Of a stretch of 44,925 bases of DNA, positions 1 to 6,974 are shown piece after piece; position 1 is the first letter of the stretch, and each line of letters starts with the position of its first letter. Below the pieces are notes generated by a model. That model was not told the DNA's origin and made no database searches. It worked only from the letters and a program-made list of their open reading frames with translations. The position numbers were made by a program, and so were the translations under genes. The DNA comes from a bacterium (GTDB lineage Bacteria; Patescibacteriota; Minisyncoccia; JAHIHE01). The stretch covers positions 1 through 44,925 of the forward strand of contig JAUYBG010000022.1 of NCBI GenBank assembly GCA_030693205.1. Direction: 5' to 3'.

Positions 1-144
1 AAAAGGAAAACGAAACTTTTCTTTGGCTGTCTGCTCTGAACGAGCAGGGCGGCGGGGCTTCGCTTCGGCTCGGGCGAGGCGGAATTCCCCCCACAACCCC
101 CTGCCGCCTCGCCCTCGCTTGGGCTGGCGAAATTTTTGACGGCG
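1..144 (+). repeat. Left arm of ~145-bp inverted repeat bounding the R-M module
   Basis: This GC-rich segment is the reverse complement of 5216-5360, with only about two substitutions and one single-base indel seen by eye. It also contains its own palindrome (GGGCGAGGCGG at 72-82 against CCGCCTCGCCC at 104-114). It starts at the window edge, so its true left end is unknown. It contains no gene and abuts the stop codon of the DUF5677-like gene. Together with the right arm it encloses the whole restriction-modification module. Confidence 0.93.
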
Positions 145-147
145 ATT

Positions 148-1713
148 TTATTTTTGGCCAGTGATAAAGCCTAAGAATTTATACATTTTACGATAGCGAA
201 TTTTTGAATATATCCCTTTCCACCAAGAAATTTTCTCTGGCTTAGGTTCGCTCATAATCTTACAGTTGAGATCGGGATACTGAGAGTGTATGAGCTCTAA
301 AATAAAATTTGTTATTTTTACTACGTCTTCCAACACGCCGGGTAACGGATAGACGGAAACCGAAGGAATAAGATGTAGTCTATGTAATGGATTTGCGCAC
401 ATGGCGAAATTGGCTTCTCGTATTGCACCCCAATTGCCATGCGAAAAAGACGATGTCCAATCGTAATATGCGTCATAAATATCCTTACACCCAGCATCAT
501 CACTCATCTTTCGCAAATCTGAATCTGTCCAGTGCCCGAGATCTATATCAGAAAACTCCTCCCACTGATCTTCATTTGTTATTTCCTTCAGAAATGCCTC
601 ATCAATAAAAGATGGTTTGTCCTTCAAATCCCTGTTTTTTAGATAGCTTAATTTCATTTTCCCAATTCCATAATTTCGATAATCGCTCCATGTAGCTTCG
701 TCTTTTTTCTTAATGAGATAAGAAAGTGTGATATAAGCTTCTACGCACGACCTAAGAGCTAGTCTGCCTATCATTCCTCTCGATAGATTCGTAGCGACTA
801 ATTCATCCAATAGTCTTAACGCATAGAAACCAAAACCAAATATTGCATCGTGTCTAGACTCAATGGCAGTAGATTCATCAGTCTTGAGATAATGAAGCAG
901 AAGGAGATGTCTAGTTCTGTGAATTTGGTCGTGGCTTACTCTGATACTATCCTTTCTTTGTTCTTTTCTTGGCAGAGGTGCGCAGAGTGTTGATTGCAGG
1001 CATGCTTTCCAAAATTTCTCCGGCCAATCATTTTGTTTTCCTTCATTTCTCATTTGCATTCCAATTTCGGAAGCGCGTATAAAGGGACGCACGTGTCTCA
1101 AATCCCCGTAGTTTGGATATTCAAATACGCCTCGCAAGGTCTCATCAATTCCACCAATAGAGCTTGAAAATTTTATTTTTCCGCCGTGAATTTCGCATAA
1201 AAATTTAATCCATCTGCAATCGGTGGCCTCTTGCGATTGATGCCATAAAGTTGCACTCACGCCCTTTGCGAGAAAATCCGCGGTCTCTCCCTCGTCTTTT
1301 GGATCTCCTAAAATTTCTTTCCATTCACTATAGCCTGGAAGCGCGGGAAATATGACGAGCGAGCGCAAGATTTTTTGTGCTTCGGGATGTGATTCTTTAA
1401 GTAGGTTGATTAAGGCGATCCGGCTCTCTTTTGGCCAAGTCGCTATTCCCGAGTGTGTAACATCCGATAAGGTCGGATTTTTTCTCACCAGCTCGGCAAC
1501 CTTTCGAAAAATATCAAGGGCTTCCTCTCGCTTTATATTTCCAATCAACAAAACAGCCCAGAGCATTTCCGGCATCCGATTATCTTTCCAAGAGGAAGGG
1601 CTCATTGGAAGTTGCCGAAACGGAGGGAGGAGAGTTTTACCTTCCCGTTTATGCTTAGAAATGTCCGTTGTGCGCTGTTCTTCGGTTTTTTTCTCTAATT
1701 TATCTTCTTGCAT
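148..1713 (-). CDS. DUF5677-like protein of unknown function in the R-M module
   Basis: This 521-residue soluble protein has no signal peptide or membrane segment. The C-terminal half (about residues 265-480) has the look of the DUF5677 family: a helix with LRSCVEAYITLSYL, then a Trp/Tyr-rich stretch, then YDWTSSFSHGNWGA, where the Ser-x-x-His-Gly motif is typical. The N-terminal 250 residues are not recognised. The gene starts 24 bp after the vsr stop on the same strand, so the two probably share a transcript. Its stop lies only a few bases from the left inverted repeat, so it is the outermost gene of the island. DUF5677-like proteins occur in defence-rich neighbourhoods, but no biochemical role can be given from sequence. 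An accessory defence role is inferred from position only. Confidence 0.6.
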   Translation of the reverse strand: MQEDKLEKKTEEQRTTDISKHKREGKTLLPPFRQLPMSPSSWKDNRMPEMLWAVLLIGNIKREEALDIFRKVAELVRKNPTLSDVTHSGIATWPKESRIALINLLKESHPEAQKILRSLVIFPALPGYSEWKEILGDPKDEGETADFLAKGVSATLWHQSQEATDCRWIKFLCEIHGGKIKFSSSIGGIDETLRGVFEYPNYGDLRHVRPFIRASEIGMQMRNEGKQNDWPEKFWKACLQSTLCAPLPRKEQRKDSIRVSHDQIHRTRHLLLLHYLKTDESTAIESRHDAIFGFGFYALRLLDELVATNLSRGMIGRLALRSCVEAYITLSYLIKKKDEATWSDYRNYGIGKMKLSYLKNRDLKDKPSFIDEAFLKEITNEDQWEEFSDIDLGHWTDSDLRKMSDDAGCKDIYDAYYDWTSSFSHGNWGAIREANFAMCANPLHRLHLIPSVSVYPLPGVLEDVVKITNFILELIHSQYPDLNCKIMSEPKPEKISWWKGIYSKIRYRKMYKFLGFITGQK

Positions 1714-1737
1714 GGTATATGTGAATAACTCGCTCTT

Positions 1738-2151
1738 TTATACTTTCGATTTATTTATAAATTTACCAATTTCCCAGAATGCTTTAATCGGATTTTTTAT
1801 TATTTCATGCTCCCAGATTCTCAAAATTTTCCACCCTTGTTTTTTCAGCTTTGCTCGATTTCTTTTATCGCGCAAGATATTTGATTTAATTTTTTCTCGC
1901 CAGTATTTTTTGGGAAGCCTCTTCTCATCTTTTAAAAAATATCTTCCGTGCCAGAAGTCCCCGTCAATAAAAATTGCTATCTTTTTTCTAGGAAAGGCGA
2001 TGTCAGGGGAACCAGCGGCTTTTTTATAATGTTTTTGGAAATAGATTTTTCTTTTCCGGAGCTCGCAAAAAACAATGCGCTCAGCTTTTGTATTTTTCGA
2101 GCGAATTTTTGACATTATTTCGCTTCTTTTCTTTTTAGAAAAAACGTCCAT
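1738..2151 (-). CDS. vsr: Very short patch repair endonuclease Vsr
   Basis: This is a 137-residue Vsr-family endonuclease, the usual length. Vsr nicks 5' of the T in T:G mismatches created when 5-methylcytosine deaminates in a methylated site. Visible family signatures are the N-terminal SEIMSKIRSKNTKAE block, the SPDIAFPRKKIAIFIDGDFW core with the catalytic Asp and the FxDGxFWHG motif, and the C-terminal GWKILRIWEHEI block. The gene diverges from the LexA-methyltransferase gene across a 98-bp region and is followed on the same strand by the DUF5677-like gene. Pairing with a cytosine-5 methyltransferase is the classic arrangement (as with dcm-vsr), which supports both calls. Start at 2151 is chosen because it begins the conserved N-terminus. 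Confidence 0.93.
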   Translation of the reverse strand: MDVFSKKKRSEIMSKIRSKNTKAERIVFCELRKRKIYFQKHYKKAAGSPDIAFPRKKIAIFIDGDFWHGRYFLKDEKRLPKKYWREKIKSNILRDKRNRAKLKKQGWKILRIWEHEIIKNPIKAFWEIGKFINKSKV

Positions 2152-2187
2152 AAAACATTGATTAAAAATCTGTGGATAACTACCGCT

Positions 2188-2216
2188 TTGATTTTCGGTT
2201 CCTTTTCGGTTATAAT
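2188..2216 (+). promoter_or_regulatory. Promoter of LexA-methyltransferase gene with tandem 9-bp repeats
   Basis: A -35-like TTGATT (2188-2193) and a perfect -10 TATAAT (2211-2216) are separated by 17 bp. Two copies of TTTTCGGTT (2192-2200 and 2203-2211), 11 bp apart, fill the spacer and overlap both boxes. An 11-bp period places them on the same helix face, as expected for an autorepressor operator. That the fused LexA domain binds them is inference. Confidence 0.6.
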
Positions 2217-2249
2217 TGAATTGTAGCGCAAACTAACTTTTATAGCAAT

Positions 2250-3827
2250 ATGCAAACTCTGACAAAAAAACAAAAACTGGTCTTCGATTTTATAAATACA
2301 TATCGAGCTGAAAATGGCATTTCGCCCACGATTGAAGAAATTAGGAAGAAGTTAAAACTTAGGGCGGTTTCAACAATTCACGAACATATAAATACCCTAA
2401 AAGAAAAAGGCTATCTTTCAAAATCTGATAATTCAGCAAGAGGCATCTCTCTTAAGAAAAAAATAAAATCAATTATTGAGATTCCAATTATTGGGAGAAT
2501 TGCTGCCGGTCAGCCGATTGAAGCAATAGAGAATATAGAGGATACGATTTCACTTATAAATCCTAGCATTAAAACCTCAGAGGGTTATTACGCGCTCCGT
2601 GTTGTCGGTGAAAGTATGATTGACGAAGGTATTTTTGATGGCGATATTGTCGTGATTAAAAAACAATCAGTAGCAGAAAATGGACAGACAGTCGTGGCCA
2701 TTATTGACGACAACGAAGCAACGCTTAAAAAGTTATATCGGGAAAAAACAAGATTTCGGCTAGAACCGAGAAATCAAAGCTTGCTCCCTTTTTATAGAAA
2801 AGAAGTTGAAGTGAGGGGCGTGGTTGTTCAGATAATTAGGAATATAGATACAAAAGAGGAGAAAAAACCACAAAAAAAGACAAGGCATGGATTCAGAACC
2901 ATTGACCTATTTGCAGGTATTGGCGGAATAAGGATTGGTTTTGAAAATGCTGGTTTTAGCACTGTTTTTGCAAATGATTTTGAACCTCAATGTAAAGAAA
3001 CATACGATCTTAATTTTAAGGATTCGAAATTAATTGTTGAGGATATAAGAAAAATCGGCATAGACGATTTGCCAGAATTTGATTTTTTATTAGGCGGGTT
3101 CCCTTGCCAAGCATTTTCTATCGCAGGATATAGGCAGGGATTTAACGACGAAAAAGGGCGTGGAAATTTATTTTTCGATATTGCGCGGATTATCGATGCT
3201 CGTAAGCCAGAAGGTTTTCTTCTAGAAAATGTAAAAAATCTAAAAAGCCATGACGGGGGAAAAACTTTCAAAATAATCGAGGAAACATTGAAAAATCTCG
3301 GCTACCACATAAAACCTAAAGTCTTAAATAGCATGGAATACGGGAATATTCCGCAGAATCGAGAACGAATTTATATTGTAGGTTTCAAAAATAAAGATTA
3401 TGCCGACAAGTTTTCTTTTCCCGATCCGATAAAACTATCGAAAAAGATCAATGACTTGCTAGAAAAAAATGTCTCTGAAAAGTATTATTACAATGGAAAA
3501 CCTTTATATGAAAAATTGAAAGGTTTTGTAAAAGAAGAAGGAAAAGTATATCAATGGCGCAGGCAATATGTCCGTGAAAATAAAAGCGGTGTTTGTCCAA
3601 CGCTCACAGCAAACATGGGCATGGGGGGGCATAATGTGCCCATTATTAAAGATAAGAAAGGAATTAGGAAACTGACTCCGCTAGAATGCGCTCGCGTTCA
3701 AGGTTTCCCGGAAAATTACAAATTGCCGCAAATTGCAGATTCTGCCCTATATAAACAGCTTGGAAATTCGGTAAGCGTGCCAGTAATTGAGGCTGTCGCA
3801 AGACAAATGATGAAAGCAATGGAATAG
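2250..3827 (+). CDS. LexA repressor fused to DNA (cytosine-5) methyltransferase
   Basis: A 525-residue two-part protein. Residues 1-198 are a full LexA: winged-helix DNA-binding domain (1-65), cleavage site Ala86-Gly87 in IGRIAAGQP, catalytic Ser122 in VVGESM and Lys160 in EATLKK, so autocleavage looks intact. After a charged linker (200-214), residues 215-525 are a complete cytosine-5 methyltransferase: motif I IDLFAGIGG (218-226), motif IV GGFPCQ with catalytic Cys286, motif VI ENV (326-328), motif VIII PQNRERIYIVGF, a recognition region near 385-465 and final motifs RKLTPLECARVQGFP and QLGNSV. It is convergent with the probable endonuclease gene (2-bp gap) and divergent from vsr. I infer that it methylates the cognate site and represses its own promoter, with RecA-stimulated cleavage possibly separating the halves. 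The target sequence is unknown. Confidence 0.93.
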   Translation: MQTLTKKQKLVFDFINTYRAENGISPTIEEIRKKLKLRAVSTIHEHINTLKEKGYLSKSDNSARGISLKKKIKSIIEIPIIGRIAAGQPIEAIENIEDTISLINPSIKTSEGYYALRVVGESMIDEGIFDGDIVVIKKQSVAENGQTVVAIIDDNEATLKKLYREKTRFRLEPRNQSLLPFYRKEVEVRGVVVQIIRNIDTKEEKKPQKKTRHGFRTIDLFAGIGGIRIGFENAGFSTVFANDFEPQCKETYDLNFKDSKLIVEDIRKIGIDDLPEFDFLLGGFPCQAFSIAGYRQGFNDEKGRGNLFFDIARIIDARKPEGFLLENVKNLKSHDGGKTFKIIEETLKNLGYHIKPKVLNSMEYGNIPQNRERIYIVGFKNKDYADKFSFPDPIKLSKKINDLLEKNVSEKYYYNGKPLYEKLKGFVKEEGKVYQWRRQYVRENKSGVCPTLTANMGMGGHNVPIIKDKKGIRKLTPLECARVQGFPENYKLPQIADSALYKQLGNSVSVPVIEAVARQMMKAME

Positions 3828-3829
3828 GA

Positions 3830-4873
3830 TTATATTTCTTTCGCGATGTGCTCAAGATTTTTTTCGGTTTCGGTGATTAATTTTTTGGACTGCAAAGACG
3901 GGATGTTTCTTTTCGCTATCCAAATATTATTTCTATTTAAAGCAGGGTTTCTCCCGACCGTATGAAGATTGAAAAGATATGTCTTCCCTTTTTCCAGATT
4001 GAATGTTCCAAGCACATCATTTGAAACTACAACATTAGTAAGGCAATGAATAAATCGCCGTGAGCTTTTTTGATTAAGTTTTTCGTATGATTCAATTTTG
4101 CCGTTGAATTTAATATTCCCAATAAACTTAGGATCTGGAAATTTGCTATCCATAACATATCTTTCGAGAACGCCATTTGAAAAAGTCCCGATCTTCTTTA
4201 GTTTTCCCTTGCCTATATTGCTGTCCGTCTGTTTTCCAGCAATTTCAAATATCTCTGTTTCATACATAAAAAAACCTTTCTTAAATTCGATGCCATGTTC
4301 ATCTAGCTCTTTTCCAGATATGGCATATTCAATAACTATCTCGATATTTTCAATGCTGGTAAAATCTTTAAATATCTCAGACTTAAATTTGTCTCTAAGA
4401 TAAATTCCCAACAGATCTTTTTGCTTGATATTCCCTTGATTGTTATTCTGTATATAAGCGCCTATGACAAAAATATTCTCTGGCTTAGATGATCTTTTAA
4501 TCGTATCAAATTGTTCAAGCGTAAGACCGATCCACCGATCATCTTTGGAAATGTTTTTTATTTCCAAAAAACACTTGGGCTTTCTCTCTTTTCTATTTTC
4601 TACAACACTAACGATATCTGGTTCATTTAGAACTTCGTTGTTTTGCTTGATATCGAAATCTAAAATATAATCTTTGCTCGGATTTAATGATTTAAGAACA
4701 TTAGCAACTCCAAGCTCAACGAGTTTTCCCAGAATGAAACTGTCCAAAACTCCGCCCAAACCTCTTGAAGCCCCAGATGTTCGAGAAGACTGAGATTTTT
4801 TTGGTTCAAGATGATACCTAAGGGCAAAGTTAAACGCGGTATCGAAATCTTTTCTTGTAATTTTATATTTCAT
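3830..4873 (-). CDS. Probable type II restriction endonuclease
   Basis: A 347-residue soluble protein with no confident family match by eye. Residues about 84-107 fit a PD-(D/E)xK nuclease core: NEPDIVSV, then CFLEIKN 20 residues on, giving the Asp and the Glu-x-Lys pair. The context is the main evidence: it is convergent with the methyltransferase fusion (2-bp gap) and lies 3 bp downstream of the XRE controller gene on the same strand. This is the usual C-R operon facing an M gene. It would cut the site that the fused methyltransferase protects. The last third (from about residue 225) is unrecognised and could be the DNA-recognition part. An alternative is another nuclease class, but position favours the cognate endonuclease. 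Confidence 0.72.
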   Translation of the reverse strand: MKYKITRKDFDTAFNFALRYHLEPKKSQSSRTSGASRGLGGVLDSFILGKLVELGVANVLKSLNPSKDYILDFDIKQNNEVLNEPDIVSVVENRKERKPKCFLEIKNISKDDRWIGLTLEQFDTIKRSSKPENIFVIGAYIQNNNQGNIKQKDLLGIYLRDKFKSEIFKDFTSIENIEIVIEYAISGKELDEHGIEFKKGFFMYETEIFEIAGKQTDSNIGKGKLKKIGTFSNGVLERYVMDSKFPDPKFIGNIKFNGKIESYEKLNQKSSRRFIHCLTNVVVSNDVLGTFNLEKGKTYLFNLHTVGRNPALNRNNIWIAKRNIPSLQSKKLITETEKNLEHIAKEI

Positions 4874-4876
4874 AAT

Positions 4877-5098
4877 CTATTTAATAAAAAACGATATGTC
4901 TTTCCGATATATTTTTGCGAATTCCCGTAAATGAACAATGTCAATACGCCGCTGACCCGCTTCAACCTTGGAAACATGGGATTGTGTCTTGCCGAGCAAT
5001 TTTGCAACTTCTGCCTGATCTAAGCCCGCTCCTTGGCGAGCTTTTTTTAATTGCTCAACAATGTATTTATGGTCTTTTGAATAAATTGCTTTTGTCAT
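4877..5098 (-). CDS. XRE-family controller (C) protein of the R-M system
   Basis: A 73-residue helix-turn-helix protein, typical C-protein length. The Cro/C1-type HTH spans most of it: QLKKARQGAGLDQAEVAKLL, then GKTQSHVSKVEAGQRRIDI with the SxVSKxExGQR recognition-helix pattern, ending DISFFIK. Longer in-frame starts at 5125 and 5224 exist, but a TATAAT box lies between 5113 and 5118 on this strand, downstream of both. The start at 5098 is therefore the only one of the three that can be translated from that promoter, though with a very short leader. It is followed after 3 bp by the endonuclease gene. C proteins delay endonuclease synthesis until methylation is established; that role is inferred from family and position. 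Confidence 0.82.
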   Translation of the reverse strand: MTKAIYSKDHKYIVEQLKKARQGAGLDQAEVAKLLGKTQSHVSKVEAGQRRIDIVHLREFAKIYRKDISFFIK

Positions 5099-5150
5099 AT
5101 TAGTATTTTTATTATAATATGCCATTGTGTCATATTCCAAATTGTCATAT
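5093..5150 (-). promoter_or_regulatory. Promoter and candidate C-protein operators (3x TGTCATAT)
   Basis: On the minus strand a TTGGAA -35 and TATAAT -10 (5113-5118) are 18 bp apart just upstream of the controller gene. On the plus strand the 8-mer TGTCATAT occurs three times, at 5093-5100 (over the start codon), 5128-5135 and 5143-5150. The last two are 15 bp apart and overlap the -35 region. Multiple direct sites around a C-gene promoter are expected for activation followed by repression; the binding itself is inferred. Confidence 0.6.
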
Positions 5151-5215
5151 ACTAAATTAGGGAGTTCTGCAACCTTTTCCGCGCAGGGAGGGTGGGGCAA
5201 GGAAAAGATTATTTC

Positions 5216-5360
5216 CGCCGTCAAAAATTTCGCCAGCCCAAGCGAGGGCGAGGCGGAAGGGGGGTGTGGGGGGAATTCCGCCTCGCCCGAGCCGAAGCGA
5301 AGCCCCGCCGCCCTGCTCGTTCAGAGCAGACAGCCAAAGAAAAGTTTCGTTTTCCTTTTA
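5216..5360 (-). repeat. Right arm of ~145-bp inverted repeat bounding the R-M module
   Basis: This is the reverse complement of 1-144. It lies about 65 bp beyond the controller promoter. Beyond it (5361-5517) is a GC-rich, low-complexity stretch with a repeated TCAGCGTTCGGA (about 5462-5473 and 5499-5510) and no gene that I can support. Confidence 0.93.
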
Positions 5361-5517
5361 GAAGAAAAAATCGGGCGCGCGCAAATAAAAAATCGTGAAC
5401 AAAACTTTTCTTTGTCGGAGCGAGCATCAGCGAGCGGCGGCGGGGCGGAGCATCAAAATTCAGCGTTCGGATTTTCGCTAAAAAAAGTTCGGATTTCGTT
5501 CAGCGTTCGGAGCTGTC

Positions 5518-5548
5518 AAAATAACCGCTTATCTAAGCGGTTATTTTT
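5518..5548 (+). terminator. Rho-independent terminator-like hairpin
   Basis: A stem AAAATAACCGCTT pairs with AAGCGGTTATTTT around a 4-base ATCT loop, with U-rich sequence on both sides, so it could act in both directions. It separates the R-M island from the next gene. Confidence 0.8.
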
Positions 5549-5562
5549 AATACCACCGACTA

Positions 5563-5591
5563 TTGACTTTTGGCTTAAAACCTGCTATACT
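5563..5591 (+). promoter_or_regulatory. Sigma-70-like promoter for 5681 gene
   Basis: TTGACT (5563-5568) and TATACT (5586-5591) are 17 bp apart, followed by an approximately 80-nt leader and a strong GGAGG ribosome binding site before the start at 5681. Confidence 0.7.
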
Positions 5592-5680
5592 GGCTAGTCA
5601 TGATGTAGAAATCGTGGCGAAAAATCCTAGACTTACAGCAATGTAAAAATAGGTATGCATATTCTGGAGGAAAAATAAAT

Positions 5681-6061
5681 ATGAAAGATGAAAGAGGACT
5701 TGAAGCAATAAAAGAGCTCAAAAGATTAAAAAAAGGATATTGTTTTGAAACAGCAAAGCTTGATGCGCTAAAAATAAAGCAAGCTGTTAGAAACAAAATA
5801 ATCAGTTGGGACGAGTTAAAAACAACTGATGAAAAAATTGACCTGTATGTTAAAGAGGTTCAGCGACGAGAAGCTATTAGGTATTTGGGGCATTTAATAT
5901 GTGATCAAGATTTTGGCCTACAGCCCGCTATGCACTTTGCAGAAGTAGTAATACAAGCTACTAAAGATGGCGTAATCAGTTTGTATGAGTTAAAAATAAC
6001 CAACAAAGAGATTGATCAGCTTCTTGTACAGATAAAAGAAAAAGAAAAACTTCGTAAATAA
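5681..6061 (+). CDS. Hypothetical protein with two tandem helical repeats
   Basis: A 126-residue, charged, soluble protein that I do not recognise. It contains an internal duplication: roughly residues 22-63 (FETAKLDALKIKQAVRNKII, then SWDELKTTDEKIDLYVKEV) resemble residues 80-121 (LQPAMHFAEVVIQATKDGVI, then SLYELKITNKEIDQLLVQI). The shared pattern is helix, a short Ile-Ser turn, then a (Y/D)ELK-x-T(N/D)(K/E)-x-ID helix. A GGAGG site lies 13 bp before the ATG and a good promoter lies upstream, so it is very likely expressed. It is the first gene after the R-M island. The repeats suggest a binding or scaffold role, but there is no evidence for a particular partner. Confidence 0.75.
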   Translation: MKDERGLEAIKELKRLKKGYCFETAKLDALKIKQAVRNKIISWDELKTTDEKIDLYVKEVQRREAIRYLGHLICDQDFGLQPAMHFAEVVIQATKDGVISLYELKITNKEIDQLLVQIKEKEKLRK

Positions 6062-6082
6062 ACTAAAAATTTTAAAGCAATT

Positions 6083-6120
6083 AAGGGAGCTATATTAAAA
6101 GCAAAATTCCCTTTTCATTT
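6083..6120 (+). terminator. Weak terminator-like hairpin after the 5681 gene
   Basis: AAGGGA (6083-6088) can pair with TCCCTT (6108-6113), followed by a T-rich run. The loop is long (19 nt), so this is a tentative call. Confidence 0.35.
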
Positions 6121-6200
6121 TCCAAGTCCACAAAATAATTTGTAGATTTAGAAAAGCCCCTGATGGAATCATCGGAGGCGAAATTGTTCTTTTAAAAAAA

Positions 6201-6257
6201 TCCTTTATGGAACAGATGTAATAAATACGATTTTTACTATATTTGTTCCGTAAAGGA
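6201..6257 (+). repeat. 14-bp inverted repeat upstream of a 30-codon ORF
   Basis: TCCTTTATGGAACA (6201-6214) and TGTTCCGTAAAGGA (6244-6257) pair over 14 positions with one T.G wobble around a 29-nt AT-rich spacer. The right arm ends 18 bp before the start of the small ORF at 6276, so it could be a two-site operator or an RNA hairpin over the leader. Confidence 0.7.
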
Positions 6258-6275
6258 AAATAATGGAGGATTAAA

Positions 6276-6368
6276 ATGGCAAATGTTAATTGTATTAAAG
6301 AAAAAATCGCAAAGAAAGTTCCTACAGAGAAACAAAATTATCTAACATATCAAACGAAAGCTGACTGA
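6276..6368 (+). CDS. Small ORF, 30 codons, with strong ribosome binding site
   Basis: An ATG lies 6 bp after a GGAGG and opens a 30-residue basic, Lys-rich peptide starting MANVNCIKEKIAKKVPTEKQ and ending at a TGA. The ribosome binding site resembles those of the neighbours at 5681 and 6493, and an inverted repeat sits just upstream. It has no recognisable domain or membrane segment. It may be a genuine small protein, or the surviving start of a longer gene cut off at 6368; no similarity in the sequence after the stop allows a decision. Confidence 0.45.
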   Translation: MANVNCIKEKIAKKVPTEKQNYLTYQTKAD

Positions 6369-6492
6369 TTGCTATCGTTTATGCTTAGAATAGATTTTTT
6401 TCATCTTGCATGTGAATATCCTATTGGAAAACGATATTTCTGAATAGAATAAAACGGGAACAAAGGAAGAGATAATCAGGAGGAGTTTATAG

Positions 6493-6945
6493 ATGAAGTA
6501 CGAAAAGATTAATGGGACAACCCATATATATGTAGGGAATGACGAAACAGAGCTTGATGTAGCGCGGGCTATATTAAAAGCTTCTTTTGCAACAGCAAGG
6601 TCATTGGCGGAAGGAGTAATAATAGAGCCGAATTACACAACTCCAGGCATAGTTTTGGGAACAATACTTTATGACAAAAATGATTCTATTTCAAACAAGG
6701 ATGTAGATTCTCTGATTCAATTCGGTGTATCATTATTGCCTTTTAAAAAAGCAAATAATGTGCAACGATTTGGTTTAGATTCTTACCAAGGAAGAAGATG
6801 TAAGACTGACATAGAAAAAGTGAATAAAAAACACTTTACCCCTGATAACTATATTTTTGAAAGAGATAGAGGTGCGCCCGATAAAATGCTGGACATGGCC
6901 AATGAAATTTTGGCTAAAGAAAAAATAACAAAACGACACAAATAA
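6493..6945 (+). CDS. Hypothetical protein, 150 aa
   Basis: A 150-residue soluble protein of unknown function, translated from a strong AGGAGGAG site 8-10 bp before the ATG. It begins MKYEKINGTTHIYVGNDETE and has a compact alpha/beta look: a strand-forming N-terminus, a helix near residues 21-42 (DVARAILKASFATARSLAEG), and a Lys/Asp-rich C-terminal half with NKKHFTPDNYIFERDRG. There is no signal peptide or obvious catalytic motif. It ends at a hairpin terminator, which also lies after the convergent recombinase remnant. Position in an accessory stretch between an R-M island and a toxin-antitoxin pair suggests mobile cargo. The function is unknown. Confidence 0.72.
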   Translation: MKYEKINGTTHIYVGNDETELDVARAILKASFATARSLAEGVIIEPNYTTPGIVLGTILYDKNDSISNKDVDSLIQFGVSLLPFKKANNVQRFGLDSYQGRRCKTDIEKVNKKHFTPDNYIFERDRGAPDKMLDMANEILAKEKITKRHK

Positions 6946-6974
6946 AGAGTGAATCATGCGGTTTACTCTTTTTA
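6944..6974 (+). terminator. Terminator-like hairpin
   Basis: AAAGAGTGAA pairs with TTTACTCTTT (one G.T wobble) around an 11-nt loop, with T-rich sequence following. It sits between the convergent 6493 gene and the recombinase remnant. Confidence 0.65.

Noticed and set aside
4877-5224. A 115-residue version of the controller protein
   Set aside because: The extra N-terminal residues start near the inverted repeat and upstream of the TATAAT at 5113-5118, so they would not be in the transcript. Start 5098 is used.
5127-5597. Open frames through the right inverted repeat
   Set aside because: They are low-complexity readings of GC-rich repeat DNA, in several frames and both strands, without ribosome binding sites.
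6201-6257. LexA-type operator in the GGAACA...TGTTCC inverted repeat
   Set aside because: The half sites are more than 30 bp apart, unlike any known LexA box, so only an inverted repeat is reported.
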